From positions 206,754 to 270,753 of the forward strand of contig RDYP01000001.1 of the NCBI GenBank assembly GCA_004293445.1: a DNA stretch of 64,000 bases. The letters are read 5' to 3'. The translations under genes and the position numbers were made by a program. A model generated the notes under the pieces. It worked only from the letters and a program-made list of their open reading frames with translations, made no database searches and was not told where the DNA came from. Position 1 is the first letter of the stretch, and every line of letters starts with the position of its first letter. This stretch comes from Verrucomicrobiota bacterium (GTDB lineage: Bacteria > Verrucomicrobiota > Verrucomicrobiia > Verrucomicrobiales > Akkermansiaceae). Below are positions 1 through 8,057 of this stretch, piece after piece.

Positions 1-1
1 G

Positions 2-715
2 GGAGCGGTGATCCGCGAAATGGCGGTGAGCAATCCTGAAAAGGCTGCCGAGGTGGCTGGCACGCTGAGTGGCGGTGAGCAGACCCGTGCCTATGCCGAC
101 ATCGCTGCCAAATGGGCGGGACAAGATTTCGCAGCGGCGGAGCGGTGGATTCAATCGCTCCCGGAAGGTGCTCGGGGTCGTGCCATGTCCGAGGCACTCG
201 AGAGCCTCGCGACGACGGATCCTGAAGCGGCTGCCGGCAAAGTAACCGGTATCGCGAATGCCGAGGATCGCGAGCGGGCAGTGGAGAGCATCGCGGGTCC
301 TTGGGCGCGCAAGGACGCCGCAGCGGCGGCGGCATGGGTGGCGAGTCAGGCCTTGGAAGGCCCTGGTGACGCCATTCGTCCGGTGATGTCGACCTGGGCC
401 AATCAAGATAGCGCCGCGGCCTTGGAATTCATCCGGCAGCAACCGCAAGGGGCATTGCGCGACGAGGCGACCGCAACTTTTGTGTGGTCCAATCGGACTG
501 GCAGCCCTGAGGCGTCCTTGCAGCTGGCGGAGTCAATCGGCGATGAAAGATCGCGCGAACGAACCATGAACTTTGCGGCCATGCGCTGGATCCAGGAGGA
601 CGAGACTGCGGCGAAGTCCTACATTCAGCAATCGAGTGCACTGAGCGACCAAGCGAAACAGCGACTGATCGAGGGTCGCGGGTTCTGGGGTGGCGGGCGT
701 CGCGGCGGGAACTGA
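2..715 (+). CDS. Helical-repeat protein, 5'-truncated
   Basis: The reading frame is open to the left edge, so the true start lies outside the window; about 237 C-terminal residues are visible. They consist of degenerate units of roughly 35 residues with the pattern W-A-x2-D-x-A-A-A-x2-W-(I/V), then a loop such as LPEGARGRA. Clear W-A-x2-D copies are WAGQD, WARKD and WANQD. The spacing suggests paired amphipathic helices, as in TPR- or HEAT-like solenoids, hence a binding scaffold; I recognise no enzyme motif. The C-terminus is Gly/Arg-rich (GFWGGGRRGGN). Similar repeat proteins are common as uncharacterised, often exported proteins in Verrucomicrobiota, but the N-terminus is missing so export cannot be judged. 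Confidence 0.75.
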   Translation, partial: GAVIREMAVSNPEKAAEVAGTLSGGEQTRAYADIAAKWAGQDFAAAERWIQSLPEGARGRAMSEALESLATTDPEAAAGKVTGIANAEDRERAVESIAGPWARKDAAAAAAWVASQALEGPGDAIRPVMSTWANQDSAAALEFIRQQPQGALRDEATATFVWSNRTGSPEASLQLAESIGDERSRERTMNFAAMRWIQEDETAAKSYIQQSSALSDQAKQRLIEGRGFWGGGRRGGN

Positions 716-733
716 GGGCCAGATCCGGCTCGG

Positions 734-1522
734 TCAGATCTTCATCGCATTGAAACCGCCGTCCACGACGAGCTCTGTTCCAGTGATGAAGCTCCCGGCC
801 TTGTTTGACGCGAGTAGGAGAGTCGCACCGACGAGGTCACCGGGGTTTCCGAATCGGCTCATCGGCGTCTGGCGGAGAATGTCGAGCACACGGCTCTCAT
901 CGAGCACCTTTCGATTCTGCTCGGCGGGGAAGAAGCCGGGCACCAGCGTGTTCACTCGGATCGAGTATTCGGCCCACTCGCGGGCGAGATTCTTCGACAG
1001 ATTGTGGACGGCAGCCTTGGACGCCGAGTAGGTGAAGACTCGGGAAAGAGGCACGAGGCCGGACATCGATCCGAGATTGATGATGGATGCGGGGATGCCT
1101 TCGTTGATAAAGTATTTCCCGAAAACCTGGCAGGTCCTGAAGACGGCGGTGAGGTTAGTATCGATGATCCGTTGAAACTCCTCCTCTTCGATATCGAGGA
1201 AGGGGGTGGGGGAGTTGATGCCGGCGCCGTTCACGAGGATATCGACACGGCCCGAGCGCTCGACGACGTGGTCCACGAGTTCCTGCAATGAGTCGCGCGA
1301 GGTCACATCGGCTGGCAGGAAATAGCCCTTGCCACCGAACTCGGCGATCTCGGCCAACTTTCGTTCGGCCTTTTCGCGGATGCGACCGACCAGCACCACT
1401 TCGGCGCCGGCGCGGGCGAGACCTTGAGCCATGCAGCCGCAAAGCTCGCCGGTGCCGCCGATGACAACGGCAGTTTGTCCTTCGAGCCCGAACATTTCCT
1501 TGAAAAAAGCAGCAGTTTGCAT
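734..1522 (-). CDS. SDR family NAD(P)-dependent oxidoreductase
   Basis: A 262-residue classical short-chain dehydrogenase. The nucleotide-binding glycine motif is GGTGELCG (residues about 22-29), the structural NAG-type motif is VNGAGIN, the catalytic Ser lies in INLGSMSGL and the Tyr/Lys pair in YSASK. The C-terminus ends with the usual GTELVVDGG segment. The sequence resembles gluconate 5-dehydrogenase and the 'D-mannonate oxidoreductase' SDR group, so a sugar-acid substrate is possible, but substrate cannot be read from sequence. The ATG start at 1522 gives a full-length family member. It is transcribed away from the metal-transport operon and shares a 145-bp upstream region with it, so the palindrome there could affect both. 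Confidence 0.88.
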   Translation of the reverse strand: MQTAAFFKEMFGLEGQTAVVIGGTGELCGCMAQGLARAGAEVVLVGRIREKAERKLAEIAEFGGKGYFLPADVTSRDSLQELVDHVVERSGRVDILVNGAGINSPTPFLDIEEEEFQRIIDTNLTAVFRTCQVFGKYFINEGIPASIINLGSMSGLVPLSRVFTYSASKAAVHNLSKNLAREWAEYSIRVNTLVPGFFPAEQNRKVLDESRVLDILRQTPMSRFGNPGDLVGATLLLASNKAGSFITGTELVVDGGFNAMKI

Positions 1523-1603
1523 GGATCGATATTCCTCGGGGAAGGGGAAGGGGGCAAGCGGAATGAACGGGTTCGCTGGAGCGCGCTCCCCTCAGAAGCT
1601 CAA

Positions 1604-1635
1604 CAAGAATTAGCTAAGGCTAATATTTATTCTTG
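1604..1635. promoter_or_regulatory. Putative DtxR/MntR-type operator
   Basis: The palindrome ATTAGCTAAGGCTAAT (1609-1624) has perfect 6-bp arms ATTAGC/GCTAAT around a 4-bp centre. An outer pair, CAAGAAT (1604-1610) and ATTCTTG (1629-1635), lies around it. TTAG/CTAA arms are the hallmark of operators bound by DtxR-family repressors (DtxR consensus arms TTAGG/CCTAA). It lies 33 bp upstream of the metal-binding lipoprotein gene, in an AT-rich patch that could hold a -10 element. The same operon encodes a DtxR-type domain, so autoregulation is the natural inference. No binding data exist here. Confidence 0.6.
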
Positions 1636-1667
1636 AGGATGATTCGATCGGTGTTTACTTCGCCCGC

Positions 1668-2612
1668 ATGGGACTTTGGCGAATGCGTTGGATGGCGACT
1701 GTCCTTGTCTTCCTTGGTTTCTCCGCTTGCGATCAGTCGCGGTCGTCTTCGGGTGGCAAGCCCTTGGTGGTGGCGACCACGACCATGGCGGCGGATTTGG
1801 TTTCGCGGATTGCGGGCGATCGGGTTGAGTTGCGCGGCTTGATGGGGCCGGAGGTGGACCCGCACAATTACATCCCGACCCTGCCGGACAGCTCCTTGCT
1901 AGAGCGCGCCGATGTTATCGTTTACTCCGGCTTGCACCTCGAAGGGCGTTTGCAGGGGACCTTGGAAGCGATGGCTGGGCGCGGTAAGCGCTGCGTGGTC
2001 CTCGCGGATGGGGTTGGGGAGGAGCGACTTTTGTCGCCGCAGCAGGGCTTCGAGGGCACGCCGGACCCTCATTTCTGGGGCGACCCTCTGTTATGGAGGG
2101 ATACGATTCCCTCCGTCGTGATGGCCTTGAGCGAGGTTTTACCGGGGTCCGCCGCAGAATTCGAGACAGGGGGACGTGAGCTCGCGGATGAACTTTTGGA
2201 GCTTCACGCTTGGGCGAAATCGAGGTTGCAGGAGATTCCGGCCGAGCGGCGTGTGCTAGTCACGAGTCACGATGCCTTCTTTTACTTCGGCCGCGCATTC
2301 GGAGTCGAAGTGCGGGGTTTGCAGGGCGTGAGCAGCGCGGCCGAAGCGGGCTTGAAAGATCGCAGCGATCTCGTGGCATTCATTCGTTTGCGTGGGATCC
2401 GCAGTCTATTCGGAGAGAGTTCAGTGAATGACAAAGGTATCCTTGCGGTGGCGAAGGAGGCCGGGGTTTCAGTTTCCCCGGAGCCATTATTTTCGGATGC
2501 GATGGGGAGACCCGGGGATCGGGTCGAAGTGGCTGGTGAGTCCTACGATCGCGGGACTTACGTCGGGATGATCAAGCATAACGTGAACACGATCGTGGGG
2601 GGATTGAAATGA
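1668..2612 (+). CDS. Metal (Mn/Zn) ABC transporter substrate-binding lipoprotein, TroA/YtgA-like
   Basis: A 314-residue cluster A-I binding protein that captures a divalent metal outside the inner membrane. The N-terminal hydrophobic segment ends in a lipobox (GFSAC, Cys about residue 24), so a lipoprotein is expected. Four metal ligands can be placed by family alignment: His in DPHNY, His in DPHFWGDP, His in SHDAFFYF and Asp in LFSDAMG. This His3-Asp set is that of Treponema TroA, whereas PsaA/MtsA-type Mn proteins have Glu at the third position. It is the first gene of the operon and its stop overlaps the ATPase start (ATGA). The order binding protein, ATPase, permease-repressor, permease matches chlamydial ytgABCD. 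Confidence 0.92.
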   Translation: MGLWRMRWMATVLVFLGFSACDQSRSSSGGKPLVVATTTMAADLVSRIAGDRVELRGLMGPEVDPHNYIPTLPDSSLLERADVIVYSGLHLEGRLQGTLEAMAGRGKRCVVLADGVGEERLLSPQQGFEGTPDPHFWGDPLLWRDTIPSVVMALSEVLPGSAAEFETGGRELADELLELHAWAKSRLQEIPAERRVLVTSHDAFFYFGRAFGVEVRGLQGVSSAAEAGLKDRSDLVAFIRLRGIRSLFGESSVNDKGILAVAKEAGVSVSPEPLFSDAMGRPGDRVEVAGESYDRGTYVGMIKHNVNTIVGGLK

Positions 2613-3376
2613 AAGAAGTGCCGGTGCTTGAGGCTCACGATCTGTGTGCGAGTTATCGTCGGAGACCCGTGCTGCACGGGGTGGATGTCGCCTTGCCGAA
2701 GGGTGTCTTGGTGGGCCTGTTGGGGCCGAATGGAGCGGGGAAGTCGAGCTTCCTGAAAGCGGTGATGGGTGAGCTGAAGCCGGACAGTGGTTGGGTGAAA
2801 TTGTTCGGTGAACCTGTCTCTCGCGCGCGGCACCGGGTCGCCTACGTACCGCAGCGGGAAAGCGTCGATTGGGATTTTCCTGTGACCGTGGCGGATGTGG
2901 CCATGATGGGAACCTATGGCGGGCTGGCTTGGTGGCGTCGCGCTGGTGCGCAAGAGCGCGGGCGAGCGATGGAAGCGCTGGATCGGGTCGGGATGGCGTC
3001 CTTCGCCAGGCAGCCAATTGGCGAGCTCAGCGGAGGTCAGCAGCAGAGGGTTTTTCTCGCGCGAGCTTTGGCACAGGATTCGGAATTGCTTTTGATGGAC
3101 GAACCCTTCGCGGGGGTGGATGCGGCCACGGAGGAATCGATTGTCGACGTATTGCGCGAACTGCGTTCGGCGGGTCGGACGGTTTTGGTGGTGCATCATG
3201 ATTTGCAGACCGCTCGGCGATACTTCGATCTCCTGATGATCCTGAACTTGCGGGTCGTTGCGTTTGGAGCGACCGAGGAGGTTCTGACGAGTGGAAATTT
3301 GGATGCTGCTTATGGTGGTCGCCTCACCTTGCTGAACGAGGTGGCGTCGCGTTCAGTCGTGGGAGGAAAAATGTGA
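2609..3376 (+). CDS. Metal ABC transporter ATP-binding protein, TroB/YtgB-like
   Basis: A 255-residue ATPase that powers the adjacent metal permeases. Walker A is GPNGAGKSS (about residues 40-48), the Q-loop follows at YVPQRESVDWDFPVTV (typical of the ZnuC/MntB group), the signature is LSGGQQQR, Walker B is LLLMDEP and the switch His is in VVHHD. Length is normal for the family. The ATG at 2609 overlaps the TGA of the binding-protein gene by four bases, and the next gene starts two bases after the stop, so the operon is translationally compact. Confidence 0.95.
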   Translation: MKEVPVLEAHDLCASYRRRPVLHGVDVALPKGVLVGLLGPNGAGKSSFLKAVMGELKPDSGWVKLFGEPVSRARHRVAYVPQRESVDWDFPVTVADVAMMGTYGGLAWWRRAGAQERGRAMEALDRVGMASFARQPIGELSGGQQQRVFLARALAQDSELLLMDEPFAGVDAATEESIVDVLRELRSAGRTVLVVHHDLQTARRYFDLLMILNLRVVAFGATEEVLTSGNLDAAYGGRLTLLNEVASRSVVGGKM

Positions 3377-3377
3377 G

Positions 3378-4646
3378 ATGATCGAGTGGCTCCATACTGC
3401 TGCGGGTACCGCCATGACTGCAGCCTTCCTTTTGGGCATCAGTGGCGGCCTGACCGGGGTGTTCGTCGTTTCCCGACGGATGGCGCTCACCGGCGATATG
3501 TTATCGCATGCGGTTCTGCCGGGAGTGGTTGGGGGCATTTTATGGGGTCCGGGCCGTCATCCGCTTGTGGTTTTGGGCTGCGCGGTGGTGGCGGGTTTGG
3601 TTGCAGCCGGTTTGTTGATGGCGCTGATGCGAAGCACGCGGCTGAAATCGGATGCCGCTCTTGGCATCGTGCTCTCGGTTTTTTTCGCGCTCGGACTAGC
3701 GATGATTTCCAAGTGGAAGCCGGGGGGAGTGCAGGCCTATCTCTTCGGCCAAGCCGCGGCGATTTCTTCGGGGGATTTGATTTTGTTGGCGTGTAGTAGT
3801 GGCGTGGTTGTGTTAGGCGTTATCTTCGGATTTCGAGTGCTTCTGGTATCGAGCTTCGATCCTCAACACGCCCGTTTGCTGGGGATTCCGGTCGGGTGGG
3901 TCGACAGGTGCTTTTTTATCGCGTTGTCCGTGTCGGTGGTGGTCGCGATGCAGGCGGTTGGAGTGGTCTTGGTCTCGGCATTGTTGGTAACGCCTGCGAT
4001 CGCGGCGGCTCGGATGAGTCGGCGCTTGGTCTCGCAGGCGTGGTGGGCTTGTGGATTCGGAGTGGCGGGGGCCTTGGTGGGCGTCTGGCTTTCCTTGTTG
4101 CGACCCGGCCTGCCGACAGGCCCTTTGATGGCGCTGTCATTGGCGGTATTGTTTGTAGCTGCGGCGCTCTTCGGGCCGCGTGATGGCTTGCTTCAGCGGG
4201 GGCTTGGACGGATGCGTCAGCGGCGGCGGATCGATACGGAGAATCTCTTGAAATCGGCGTGGGTGCTGATGGAAGAGCGCGCGTGCTCTGAATTAGCGAT
4301 TGATATCCTGGCAGAGCGTGTCGGTGTCTCCCGAAAAGGGATTCGGCGCTGTGTGGCGTCCTTGGTGCGGGAATGCGATGCGGAGCTTGTTGAGTCGGGC
4401 TTTTCGCTTACCCCGAGCGGCCGGCGTCGGGCATCGGAGATCGTGCGGAGGCATCGCTTGTGGGAGCTTTATCTGATGCGTCGGGCGGATTATGCGGCGG
4501 ATCATGTTCACGATGATGCGGAGCGCGCGGAGCACTGGATCAGTGGCGAGATGGAACAAGGTCTGGCGAAGATGCTCAATCACCCCGACGTGGACCCACA
4601 TGGAAGCATCATCCCGCGCGGAGTAGAAAGAGAGGAAGGTCGGTGA
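3378..4646 (+). CDS. Metal ABC permease fused to a DtxR/MntR-type repressor domain (YtgCR-like)
   Basis: A 422-residue two-part protein. Residues 1 to about 275 are an ABC-3 family permease with eight or nine hydrophobic helices and the motif GDMLSHAVLPGVV. After a basic linker (RMRQRRR), residues about 283-345 form a winged helix (LAERVGVSRKGIRRCVASL) and about 348-415 match the DtxR dimerisation/metal domain: HRLWE (DtxR His79/Glu83), HDDAERAEH and DPHGSIIPRG. In HDDAERAEH, DtxR Cys102 is replaced by Glu, as in MntR Glu99, while Glu105 and His106 are kept; this favours Mn2+ sensing. Chlamydia YtgCR has the same fusion and releases its repressor by proteolysis; whether this protein is cleaved is unknown. 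The frame is continuous and shows no sign of a sequencing-error fusion. Confidence 0.92.
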   Translation: MIEWLHTAAGTAMTAAFLLGISGGLTGVFVVSRRMALTGDMLSHAVLPGVVGGILWGPGRHPLVVLGCAVVAGLVAAGLLMALMRSTRLKSDAALGIVLSVFFALGLAMISKWKPGGVQAYLFGQAAAISSGDLILLACSSGVVVLGVIFGFRVLLVSSFDPQHARLLGIPVGWVDRCFFIALSVSVVVAMQAVGVVLVSALLVTPAIAAARMSRRLVSQAWWACGFGVAGALVGVWLSLLRPGLPTGPLMALSLAVLFVAAALFGPRDGLLQRGLGRMRQRRRIDTENLLKSAWVLMEERACSELAIDILAERVGVSRKGIRRCVASLVRECDAELVESGFSLTPSGRRRASEIVRRHRLWELYLMRRADYAADHVHDDAERAEHWISGEMEQGLAKMLNHPDVDPHGSIIPRGVEREEGR

Positions 4647-5527
4647 GCCTCGAGTCGTGGATCGAGCCCTGGCGTTCGCCTGGCAATCTATGGTTGCTGG
4701 GAACGGCGATACTTGTCGCGTTTTCCTGCGCGTTGCCAGGTGTGTTTCTTCTCTTGCGGCGGATGGCCTTGGCGGGGGATGCCATCACTCACAGCGTGTT
4801 GCCGGGGATTGTCGCGGGCTTTCTGCTGGGTGGCAGCTTGGACTCGCCTTGGTTGCTTTTGGGTGCGGCCTTGGCCGGCTTGGCCTGCGTGCTGTTGATC
4901 GAGTTTCTGCACCATACTTTGGCGCTGCGGGAAGATGCCGCAACCGGGATAGCCTTCACCACCTTCTTTGCGGTCGGGGTTTTGGGACTGCGGCTCTTCG
5001 CGTCCAAGATCGACCTCGATCCGGACTGCGTAATCTTTGGATCTTTGGAAACGGTGGTGCATGGCGCCCGTCTGTCGTTCAGGTCGATGCAGGTGCCTGC
5101 TGCCTTCGTCAGTGGTGCGGGAGCTGTCGTGGTGGGGGTGCTCGCGGTCATGGTTTTTGGTCGTCGGTGGACGATTGGAGCCTTCGATCCCCTTCATGCC
5201 CGTTGCTTGGGATTTGAGGACGGAAGGGCTCGTGCTGTGTTGCTTGGATGGACTGCGATGATGGTGACTTCGGCGTTCCAATCGGTTGGGGCCATCCTAG
5301 CGGTCGCCTTGCTTGTCCAGCCGGGAGCTTGTGGCTTGCTTGTCGCGAGGAGGGTTCCCGGGGTTTTGATAGTGGCCGGCCTTCACTCGGTCCTGTCGGC
5401 TCTATGCGGTTTTTATCTCGCATGGTTCGCAGCAATCAATGCGGCGTCGGCGATGGTGTTGGCGGGCTTTGCGTGGCTTTGCATCGCCTGGGGCTACTCC
5501 TTGTTGCGCGGTGGGCGGGGTGCTTGA
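4643..5527 (+). CDS. Metal ABC transporter permease, TroD/YtgD-like
   Basis: A 294-residue ABC-3 family permease and second membrane subunit of the transporter. It has about eight hydrophobic segments and the conserved GDAITHSVLPGIV stretch, parallel to GDMLSHAVLPGVV in its partner, plus the FDPLHARCLG motif that interacts with the ATPase in this family. It starts with GTG at 4643, overlapping the previous stop (GTGA). It has no C-terminal extension, in contrast to the fused partner. Confidence 0.93.
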   Translation: MSLESWIEPWRSPGNLWLLGTAILVAFSCALPGVFLLLRRMALAGDAITHSVLPGIVAGFLLGGSLDSPWLLLGAALAGLACVLLIEFLHHTLALREDAATGIAFTTFFAVGVLGLRLFASKIDLDPDCVIFGSLETVVHGARLSFRSMQVPAAFVSGAGAVVVGVLAVMVFGRRWTIGAFDPLHARCLGFEDGRARAVLLGWTAMMVTSAFQSVGAILAVALLVQPGACGLLVARRVPGVLIVAGLHSVLSALCGFYLAWFAAINAASAMVLAGFAWLCIAWGYSLLRGGRGA

Positions 5528-5609
5528 GAAGGCGAAGTTGGCGGCTGCGCTCCTCGGTATTGGTGGCATGTTGTGGGTTGATCCCGGCGCTACCGGGTTA
5601 TCGACATGA
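5520..5609 (+). CDS. Possible 29-residue membrane peptide
   Basis: A short frame starts with GTG inside the end of the permease gene (8-bp overlap) and ends with TGA overlapping the ATG of the next gene (ATGA at 5606-5609). The peptide is VLEKAKLAAALLGIGG followed by MLWVDPGATGLST: a charged N-terminus, about 14 hydrophobic residues, then a polar tail. Junctions of this kind are typical of translationally coupled genes here, and they are the only reason to take it seriously. It could equally be chance. No known family is recognised. Confidence 0.3.
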   Translation: MLEKAKLAAALLGIGGMLWVDPGATGLST

Positions 5610-6232
5610 TGAGGGAATCAGAGCGTCTCGTTGTCCGAAAGGTGCTGGCTTTCACCTTGTTGTATCTCGTCTTGCTCGGTGTCGCGGGCAGGAGGGCGGG
5701 TTCGCTGCAGGTAATGATTTATCTGGGACTGATGGCCTTGATGGTGCCAGCGGTTTACAGGGTTCATCGACGCTGGCCGCTTCAATCTTCCCAACTGTGG
5801 TGCCTGAGCATTTGGGGTCTGTTGCATCTTGCGGGCGGGTTGCTTGCAAGCCCGGACCCCTGGCCTGCCATCGACTCTTTCGTGCTGCTTTACAGCTGGG
5901 AAATGGTACCGGGTATTTTGCGATACGATCAAGTGGTGCATGCCTACGGTTTTGGCGTGTCGACCTGGGTGAGCTGGCATTTGCTGAGGAGTCGCTTGCG
6001 CAGGCAGGACGGGGGAGCTTTGTCGCCGAGCTGGCCTTTATTGGCGTTTTGCGTCGTTGCCGGCATCGGCTTCGGAGCCTTGAATGAGACCGTGGAATTC
6101 ATCACCACAAGGTTCCTGTCAGGAACATCGATTGGTGATTATGAAAATACCGGCTGGGACTTGGTGGCGAATCTGTTGGGAGCGACTCTTGCTGTTCTCC
6201 TGATCCGGCTGCGTTCGGGAAGCTCGTTTTGA
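5606..6232 (+). CDS. DUF2238 (YjdF-like) membrane protein
   Basis: A 208-residue inner-membrane protein with about six hydrophobic segments, the length of E. coli YjdF (DUF2238). The conserved motifs are YDQVVHAYGFG in the middle and NETVEFI followed by DLVANLLGA near the end; the acidic and His residues inside or near membrane segments are characteristic of this family. Function is unknown. Two adjacent ATG codons (5606 and 5609) are possible starts. It follows the metal transporter by 78 bases, possibly in the same transcript, but nothing in the sequence shows a role in metal uptake. Confidence 0.85.
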   Translation: MMRESERLVVRKVLAFTLLYLVLLGVAGRRAGSLQVMIYLGLMALMVPAVYRVHRRWPLQSSQLWCLSIWGLLHLAGGLLASPDPWPAIDSFVLLYSWEMVPGILRYDQVVHAYGFGVSTWVSWHLLRSRLRRQDGGALSPSWPLLAFCVVAGIGFGALNETVEFITTRFLSGTSIGDYENTGWDLVANLLGATLAVLLIRLRSGSSF

Positions 6233-6461
6233 CAAGATGACGGGTGATGCTTAAATCAATATGGCCGGAGCAGCGGCATGATTTGGTCCATGAAATTCTT
6301 TCACCATCATGAATGCTTATCCGTCACCAGTTTGTCAGGAACGGCGAAATGCCGTTCAACGTTCGAGCGCCTCCTGTTTAGCGGGCTCTCCGTTTGAAAT
6401 CTCGGGTGAGACCGATGCTCCGTGGCGAGGATTGCAAGGTCTGCGGAGCCCTCAGACATCG

Positions 6462-7823
6462 ATGCTCCCGGTGGGTAGCGAATTGGATTTAGACCGCAGC
6501 GTGCTGCGCGCCATTCGTCAGCAGGCCGTGCCTCTTACTGGCGAGTTGGACCAGCTCGATGGCTTGCTTGAGATGATTGGAGATGCGGGTGTGGTTTTGC
6601 TGGGCGAGGCCTCGCATGGGACCCACGAGTTTTATCATCTTCGGGCCGAATTGACGCGGCGCTTGATCGTTGAGAAGGATTTTGCGGCCGTTGCGGTTGA
6701 AGCGGATTGGCCGGATGCTTGGCGGGTGAATCGGTATGTCCTGGGCGATTCGGATGACTGTTCGGCGGTCGAGGCGCTCCGAGGCTTTGAGCGATTTCCG
6801 GAATGGATGTGGCGGAATACCGAAGTTTTGGATTTTGTCGCATGGCTGCGGGATCACAACGCGAACGTCGCAACAGAGGAGGGCCGAACGGGATTTTACG
6901 GGCTCGATCTTTATAGCCTGCATCGTTCCATGAGCGAGGTTATCGATTACCTTTCACGGGTTGATCCGGAGGCAGCGGAGCGCGCGCGGATTCGTTATGG
7001 ATGTTTGGATCGCCATGGGCCAGATCCTCAGAATTACGGGCTATTGGCGATCAGCGGGGTCGATGCAAGCTGTCGTGAAGAGGTGTCGCGGCAGCTTGCC
7101 GAACTGCGGGCGATGGAGGCGGAGTTGCTTTCTCGCGACGGTCGACCAGCGCTTGATGCGTATTTCTTCGCCGAGCAGAATGCGCGCCTGGTGGCGAATG
7201 CTGAGGCCTACTATCGGCAGATATTTCGCTCCGATGTCTCGACGTGGAATTTGCGCGACCAGCACATGATGGAGACTTTGGTCGAGTTGATGGCGCATCT
7301 GCAGACGGTAGAGGGGCGGGCGAAGGTGGTGGTATGGGCACACAATTCCCATCTCGGGGATGCTAGGGCGACCGCGATGGCGCGTCGTGGCGAGCGAAAT
7401 CTCGGACAACTCGTGCGCGAGACCTTTGCGACGCAATCCCGTCTGATCGGCTTCACGACCTATGCCGGCACTGTGACCGCGGCGACCGGTTGGCATTCGC
7501 CTGGACGTCAGATGTCGCTGCGACCGGGGCAGGAGGGCAGCTATGAGAAACTATTCCATCAAGTGGGAATCCCGGCGTTTTGGCTCGATCTGAGCGACGG
7601 CAATCCGGCGGCTTTGGGATTGCGAGAGCCTCGCCTCGAAAGAGCGATTGGTGTCGTCTATCGACCCGAACGTGAGGCGCGGAGCCATTACTTTGAGGCC
7701 TGCCTCGGACGGCAATTCGACGCGGTAATCCATCAGGACCTGACGAGGGCCGTCGAGGTTCTCGATCATCCCGGAGAATGGCCAGTCGACGAGGCCCCTG
7801 AGACTTTCCCCCATGGTCTGTGA
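6462..7823 (+). CDS. Erythromycin esterase family protein
   Basis: Member of the EreA/EreB-like hydrolase superfamily, about 453 residues from the chosen start. The family signature LLGEASHGTHEFY (catalytic-site His and Glu of the family) comes early and is followed by VAVEADWPDAWRVNRYV; a second conserved block is VVWAHNSHLGDA near residue 290. The frame is open back to an ATG at 6309, but the 51 extra residues are unlike the family, so ATG 6462 is preferred. Most chromosomal members are not resistance enzymes and their natural substrates are unknown. Its position before the glucan genes gives no firm clue. Confidence 0.85.
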   Translation: MLPVGSELDLDRSVLRAIRQQAVPLTGELDQLDGLLEMIGDAGVVLLGEASHGTHEFYHLRAELTRRLIVEKDFAAVAVEADWPDAWRVNRYVLGDSDDCSAVEALRGFERFPEWMWRNTEVLDFVAWLRDHNANVATEEGRTGFYGLDLYSLHRSMSEVIDYLSRVDPEAAERARIRYGCLDRHGPDPQNYGLLAISGVDASCREEVSRQLAELRAMEAELLSRDGRPALDAYFFAEQNARLVANAEAYYRQIFRSDVSTWNLRDQHMMETLVELMAHLQTVEGRAKVVVWAHNSHLGDARATAMARRGERNLGQLVRETFATQSRLIGFTTYAGTVTAATGWHSPGRQMSLRPGQEGSYEKLFHQVGIPAFWLDLSDGNPAALGLREPRLERAIGVVYRPEREARSHYFEACLGRQFDAVIHQDLTRAVEVLDHPGEWPVDEAPETFPHGL

Positions 7824-8057
7824 GGTATGATGATGCGTCGCGCTCTTCTCCGTTGGCAAATTCTGACGCCCGGGCTTTCGGGAATCGGTCGGCGTCACTC
7901 ATTTTCTTGGCGTGAGAGGCTTTTATCTTCTCTGCGCCTCTTCCATGTCGGGCGGTGCATCACTCCAAAATGCCTCCAAATTGGCCCGCTCATTGCTGGT
8001 GCACTCCCGTGGTTCCGGAGTGCCTGAAAATCAGGGTCCCAATGCTTTAATCAGGTC

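Noticed and set aside
5248..6087. 279-codon + frame across the permease end and DUF2238 gene
   Set aside because: Both real genes are family matches in other frames; this translation has no coherent domain.
6309..6461. N-terminal extension of the erythromycin esterase-like protein
   Set aside because: The 51 residues are unlike the family and no signal peptide is present; ATG 6462 fits better.
7827..8027. 66-codon frame between the esterase-like and GT4 genes
   Set aside because: No protein-like composition or motif; the gap holds only a 7-bp hairpin GCACTCC/GGAGTGC (8001-8023) without a T-run.
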